A stretch of 8,520 bases of DNA, taken from CAYQAJ01 sp964415245 (GTDB lineage: Bacteria; Planctomycetota; Planctomycetia; Pirellulales; Pirellulaceae). A program made the translations under genes and the position numbers. The number at the start of each line of letters is the position of its first letter. Position 1 is the stretch's first letter. Below, in pieces: positions 6,538 to 8,520 of this stretch. The notes below the pieces were generated by a model, which was given only the letters and a program-made list of their open reading frames with translations, was not told the DNA's origin and searched no databases. The DNA lies in NCBI GenBank assembly GCA_964415245.1, contig CAYQAJ010000230.1, positions 1 to 8,520 on the forward strand, read 5' to 3'.

Positions 6538-6566
6538 CGGTTAGCCGCGACGCACGGCGGAGCGCG
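6538..6566. repeat. Dispersed intergenic repeat, copy 1
   Basis: This 29-base element begins CGGTTAGCCGCGACGC and ends GGCGGAGCGCG, and matches 8423-8451 at 28 of 29 bases. It lies between the convergent NACHT and pyroglutamyl-peptidase genes. Its last base directly adjoins the stop codon of the latter (6567-6569 read on the minus strand). The similarity to copy 2 continues weakly for another seven bases (5 of 7), so the element may have supplied that stop codon. Confidence 0.7.
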
Positions 6567-7187
6567 TCATTCCTGCTTGGGCGGCAAACCTGCCCCATCC
6601 AACCGCCCGAGCAGAAACCGCACGGCAGCGGCCGAAACGTGGGCCGGCAGCGCGGGCGTTTCCGCCGCACTTCCCTCGACCTGGCTGGGATCGAGCGGAA
6701 GGTGCACGAATGCTACCCGCGTCTTGAGCCGCTGTTGGCACGCCAGGTGATGCGACAGGTACATTGTCGCATTGCACAAGAACGTGCCCGCGTGATACGA
6801 CACTTCGGCCGGAATCCCCGCTTGCTTCAAGTCCACGGCCCAATCGGCCAACGGCAATTCGCTCCGATACGCCACGGGGCCGTCGTCCACCAAGGGCTGG
6901 AATTGCTCGGGTGGCTGCGATGAGGCGCCTCCCATGTTCACCGCGATCGCCTCCAGCCGCACGAGCGCGCTGCCCGGCGACTGTCCCAGGTGCAGCGCGT
7001 AGTCGTAATCGGCGGCAAGGTCGTCGGCCAGCATCGAGCGCACGTCGGAGAATGACACGGGATACCGCCGCGTCGTAACGCGCGGCGCGGTCGGCAGGGA
7101 GCGCGTCAGCTCAACCAGCGCAAGCCAACTGGCGTTTTCCTTCCACCGGCCGTAGGGCTCAAAGGCGGTTACGAGGACGCGAGTCAT
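6567..7187 (-). CDS. pcp: Pyroglutamyl-peptidase I (pyrrolidone-carboxylate peptidase)
   Basis: A cysteine peptidase (family C15) that removes N-terminal pyroglutamate from peptides in the cytoplasm. The protein has 206 residues, normal for the family. The N-terminus MTRVLVTAFEPYG matches the family's TGFEPFGG region. The catalytic triad is visible: Glu79 in LVRLEAIAVN, Cys138 in SYHAGTFLCNATMY (compare AGTFVCN in known enzymes) and His162 in VAFVHLPLDPSQ. The usual GGRTG-like loop before the Glu is altered to GQSPGSA, which could affect substrate fit. I chose ATG 7187 over the TTG one codon upstream because it gives the expected N-terminus. The gene is convergent with the NACHT gene and divergent from the LRR gene, so it is probably transcribed alone. 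Its stop codon adjoins the dispersed repeat. Confidence 0.9.
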   Translation of the reverse strand: MTRVLVTAFEPYGRWKENASWLALVELTRSLPTAPRVTTRRYPVSFSDVRSMLADDLAADYDYALHLGQSPGSALVRLEAIAVNMGGASSQPPEQFQPLVDDGPVAYRSELPLADWAVDLKQAGIPAEVSYHAGTFLCNATMYLSHHLACQQRLKTRVAFVHLPLDPSQVEGSAAETPALPAHVSAAAVRFLLGRLDGAGLPPKQE

Positions 7188-7385
7188 CAAGGGCGGTTCC
7201 GTAATTCCATCCGACGCGCCAGGCTCCCCGAGTAATCAGCGCAGCGCGGCTCACGCGCACGTTGCCGACTGCCTACCTATGCAGTGCCGACAATGTTACG
7301 TGCCGCGGCCCCGTGTGGCAACGATTTTGACCATAAATGCCGGCACCATCGGCCCCTGCGATCGCCGCATTCGACCGCCGGTCGG

Positions 7386-7407
7386 GGCTGGAATATCGAC
7401 TCCAGCC
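7386..7407. promoter_or_regulatory. Perfect 7-bp hairpin in the leader region of the LRR gene
   Basis: GGCTGGA (7386-7392), loop ATATCGAC, TCCAGCC (7401-7407). It lies 130 bases before ATG 7538. It could be an operator or an RNA leader structure; the function is not known. An AT-rich GCTAAT (7415-7420) follows and could be a -10 element. Confidence 0.35.
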
Positions 7408-7523
7408 ACACTACGCTAATAGGGGCCGTGCGGGGCCTTTTCCTGCACCCGGCCTGGTCGCGATCACCCCGAAACACGCATCGCGCTCCCTACCGAATGT
7501 TCGTCCCATGTTCCCGCCCGCCC

Positions 7524-7530
7524 GAGGAAA
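7524..7530 (+). promoter_or_regulatory. Ribosome binding site deciding the LRR protein start
   Basis: GAGGAAA lies 7 bases before ATG 7538, ideal spacing. The start places a signal peptide at the N-terminus. Confidence 0.65.
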
Positions 7531-7537
7531 GCGACTC

Positions 7538-8377
7538 ATGAGAACTCCCGCCCTGTGTCTGCTGGCCACCGCTGCCCTATTCACCATCCCGCCGATGGGC
7601 AGCGCCCGCGCCGACGATCTCTTCCCCGACAAGAACCTGGAAGCCGTCGTCCGCAAGTACGTGTTCGAAAAGCGCAACAACGAGGAGCCGCTGGTCGAGG
7701 CCGACGTCGAGAACATCTCGACGATTGAGGGCAAGAAGAAAGGAATCACCAACCTGGCCGGCCTGGAAAAGTGCCGCAGCCTGGCTTTGCTGGACCTCGC
7801 CGGGAACGAGATCGAGGACATTACCCCCATCAAGGACCTCAAAAACATCCAGTCGCTCGACCTGTCGCACAACAAGATCAAGGACATCACGGCGCTGGAA
7901 GGGCTCGCAGCGCTGCAGTACGTGCAGCTTGAGAACAACCAGGTCACCGACCTCGCGCCGGTGGCCAAGCTCGAAAACCTGCGCAACCTCTATCTCGCGA
8001 ACAATCAAGTGAAAGACGTTACGCCGCTGGCCGGTCTGACCAAAATGGTTTCGCTCTATCTCGATAACAACCAGGTCTCCGACATCAAGCCGCTGGCCGG
8101 CCTCACCACGCTCGAACGGCTCGACGTGCGCGGCAACGGCATCAGCGACATCTCGCCGCTGGCCGGCTACACCGACCTCACTTTCCTGTTCCTGCAGGAC
8201 AATAAGATCACCGACCTGGGCGTGCTGGTCGAAATGGCCAAAAAGGATTTCGAGGGGCAGAAGCGATTCGCGCCCTTCTGGCGGCTGTATCTGAAAGGGA
8301 ACCCGCTGAGCGACGCGGCCAACAACGAGCAGATTCCCAAGCTGAAGGAATTCGGCAGCCGCATTTTTATGGACTAG
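7538..8377 (+). CDS. Secreted leucine-rich repeat protein, internalin-like
   Basis: A 279-residue exported protein, probably a binding module at the cell surface or in the periplasm; its partner is unknown. Residues 1-25 form a signal peptide (basic start, hydrophobic core, cleavage after ARA25). Residues 26-75 resemble the internalin N-terminal cap: LFPDKNLEAVVRKYV, then VEADVENISTIEG and GITNLAGLE. Seven leucine-rich repeats of the 22-residue SDS22/internalin type follow, with the key Asn at 90, 112, 134, 156, 178, 200 and 222, exactly 22 residues apart, in the pattern LxxLxLxxNxIxDIxPLxxL. A last unit with Asn255 comes after a 33-residue step (an insertion rich in Lys and Phe), followed by a short C-terminal part. 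No LPXTG, membrane anchor or PEP-CTERM sorting signal is visible, so it is probably soluble after export. Bacterial LRR proteins of this type bind proteins; no pathogenic role should be assumed. Confidence 0.88.
   Translation: MRTPALCLLATAALFTIPPMGSARADDLFPDKNLEAVVRKYVFEKRNNEEPLVEADVENISTIEGKKKGITNLAGLEKCRSLALLDLAGNEIEDITPIKDLKNIQSLDLSHNKIKDITALEGLAALQYVQLENNQVTDLAPVAKLENLRNLYLANNQVKDVTPLAGLTKMVSLYLDNNQVSDIKPLAGLTTLERLDVRGNGISDISPLAGYTDLTFLFLQDNKITDLGVLVEMAKKDFEGQKRFAPFWRLYLKGNPLSDAANNEQIPKLKEFGSRIFMD
7742..8215 (+). repeat. 66-base coding repeats (seven leucine-rich repeats)
   Basis: Residues 69-226 of the LRR protein are built from seven 22-residue units, a 66-base period in the DNA. The units have diverged at the nucleotide level, although the segment CCGCTGGCCGG recurs in neighbouring units (around 8030, 8090 and 8157), which suggests fairly recent duplication of the middle repeats. 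Confidence 0.8.
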
Positions 8378-8381
8378 GCCG

Positions 8382-8396
8382 GCAATGTGTCATTGC
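8382..8396 (+). terminator. Hairpin just after the LRR gene
   Basis: GCAATG (8382-8387), loop TGT, CATTGC (8391-8396) begins 5 bases after the TAG stop. The stem is perfect but is followed by TGCCCGCG rather than a T-run. It may be a 3'-end stabiliser or a factor-assisted terminator rather than a classical intrinsic one. Confidence 0.35.
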
Positions 8397-8422
8397 TGCC
8401 CGCGCGCGAATCGCCAGACTCT

Positions 8423-8451
8423 CGGTTAGCCGCGACGCGCGGCGGAGCGCG
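8423..8451. repeat. Dispersed intergenic repeat, copy 2
   Basis: It matches 6538-6566 at 28 of 29 bases (a G in place of A at one position). This copy contains the nested inverted repeats CCGCG/CGCGG and CGCGC/GCGCG, which the single change in copy 1 weakens. It lies 46 bases past the stop codon of the LRR gene, so both copies sit just 3' of a plus-strand gene. Confidence 0.7.
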
Positions 8452-8520
8452 ACATCCCCTCCCGCGCGGCAGCAGTGCACCCGTCCTCGCCATCTACCTC
8501 TGCTCCGCTTCCGGCGCCGG

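Larger units (their letters stand above)
7191..7537. other. Divergent intergenic region upstream of pcp and the LRR gene
   Basis: The right part stays open in frame with the LRR gene from ATG 7337, but it encodes Pro/Arg-rich sequence without family features, so I treat it as non-coding. It should hold the promoters for both pcp (-) and the LRR gene (+), but no convincing -35/-10 pair was found. Two hairpins are visible: ACTGC/GCAGT (7268-7285, 8-base loop) and a stronger one at 7386-7407, listed separately. Confidence 0.5.

Noticed and set aside
7337..7537. N-terminal extension of the LRR protein from ATG 7337
   Set aside because: The extension is Pro/Arg-rich, would bury the signal peptide, and lacks the strong ribosome binding site present at 7524.
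8494..8520. Possible C-terminal end of a minus-strand gene (eight codons ending in TAG at 8494-8496)
   Set aside because: A position 3' of the dispersed repeat would fit, but eight codons are too few to support a call.

Overview
The window looks like chromosomal DNA from a high-GC planctomycete, probably of the Pirellulales type. I base this on the GC-rich coding style, a Cys-rich exported protein of a kind I recall from that group, a secreted internalin-like leucine-rich repeat protein, and the loose gene packing with short degenerate intergenic repeats. The assignment is inference; no rRNA or other phylogenetic marker is present. I found no tRNA, rRNA, CRISPR array, transposase or phage gene.

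Layout. Positions 2-418 hold the C-terminal half of thiazole synthase ThiG (+). Positions 419-865 are a gene-free stretch with two heptanucleotide repeat tracts in opposite orientation and several palindromes. Positions 866-1504 (+) encode a small Cys-rich exported protein whose frame is interrupted by one in-frame TGA just after the signal peptide. Positions 1601-3301 (+) encode a thiamine-diphosphate enzyme most like benzoylformate decarboxylase. Positions 3447-4091 (+) encode a one-helix membrane protein with a bacterial PH-like domain. Positions 4350-6476 (+) encode a membrane-anchored NACHT-family (STAND) NTPase with a basic Ala/Ser/Lys-rich tail. Positions 6567-7187 (-) encode pyroglutamyl-peptidase I. 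Positions 7538-8377 (+) encode a secreted leucine-rich repeat protein with an internalin-like N-terminal cap. A 29-base dispersed repeat occurs twice (6538-6566 and 8423-8451), each time just past the 3' end of a plus-strand gene.

How the genes relate. There is no clear operon. Gaps between genes are 90-450 bases, and hairpins lie after several stop codons, so most genes are probably transcribed singly. ThiG makes the thiazole half of thiamine and the decarboxylase uses thiamine diphosphate, but the 1.2 kb and unrelated gene between them make this probably coincidental. The most unusual protein is the NACHT NTPase: all core NTPase motifs are intact, it has a predicted membrane segment instead of a known effector domain, and it has no recognisable C-terminal sensor repeats. 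It is a candidate for an uncharacterised stress-response or anti-phage NTPase, but nothing next to it is a known defence gene. The second point worth attention is the TGA in the Cys-rich gene, which could be a nonsense mutation, a sequence error, or (less likely) selenocysteine.
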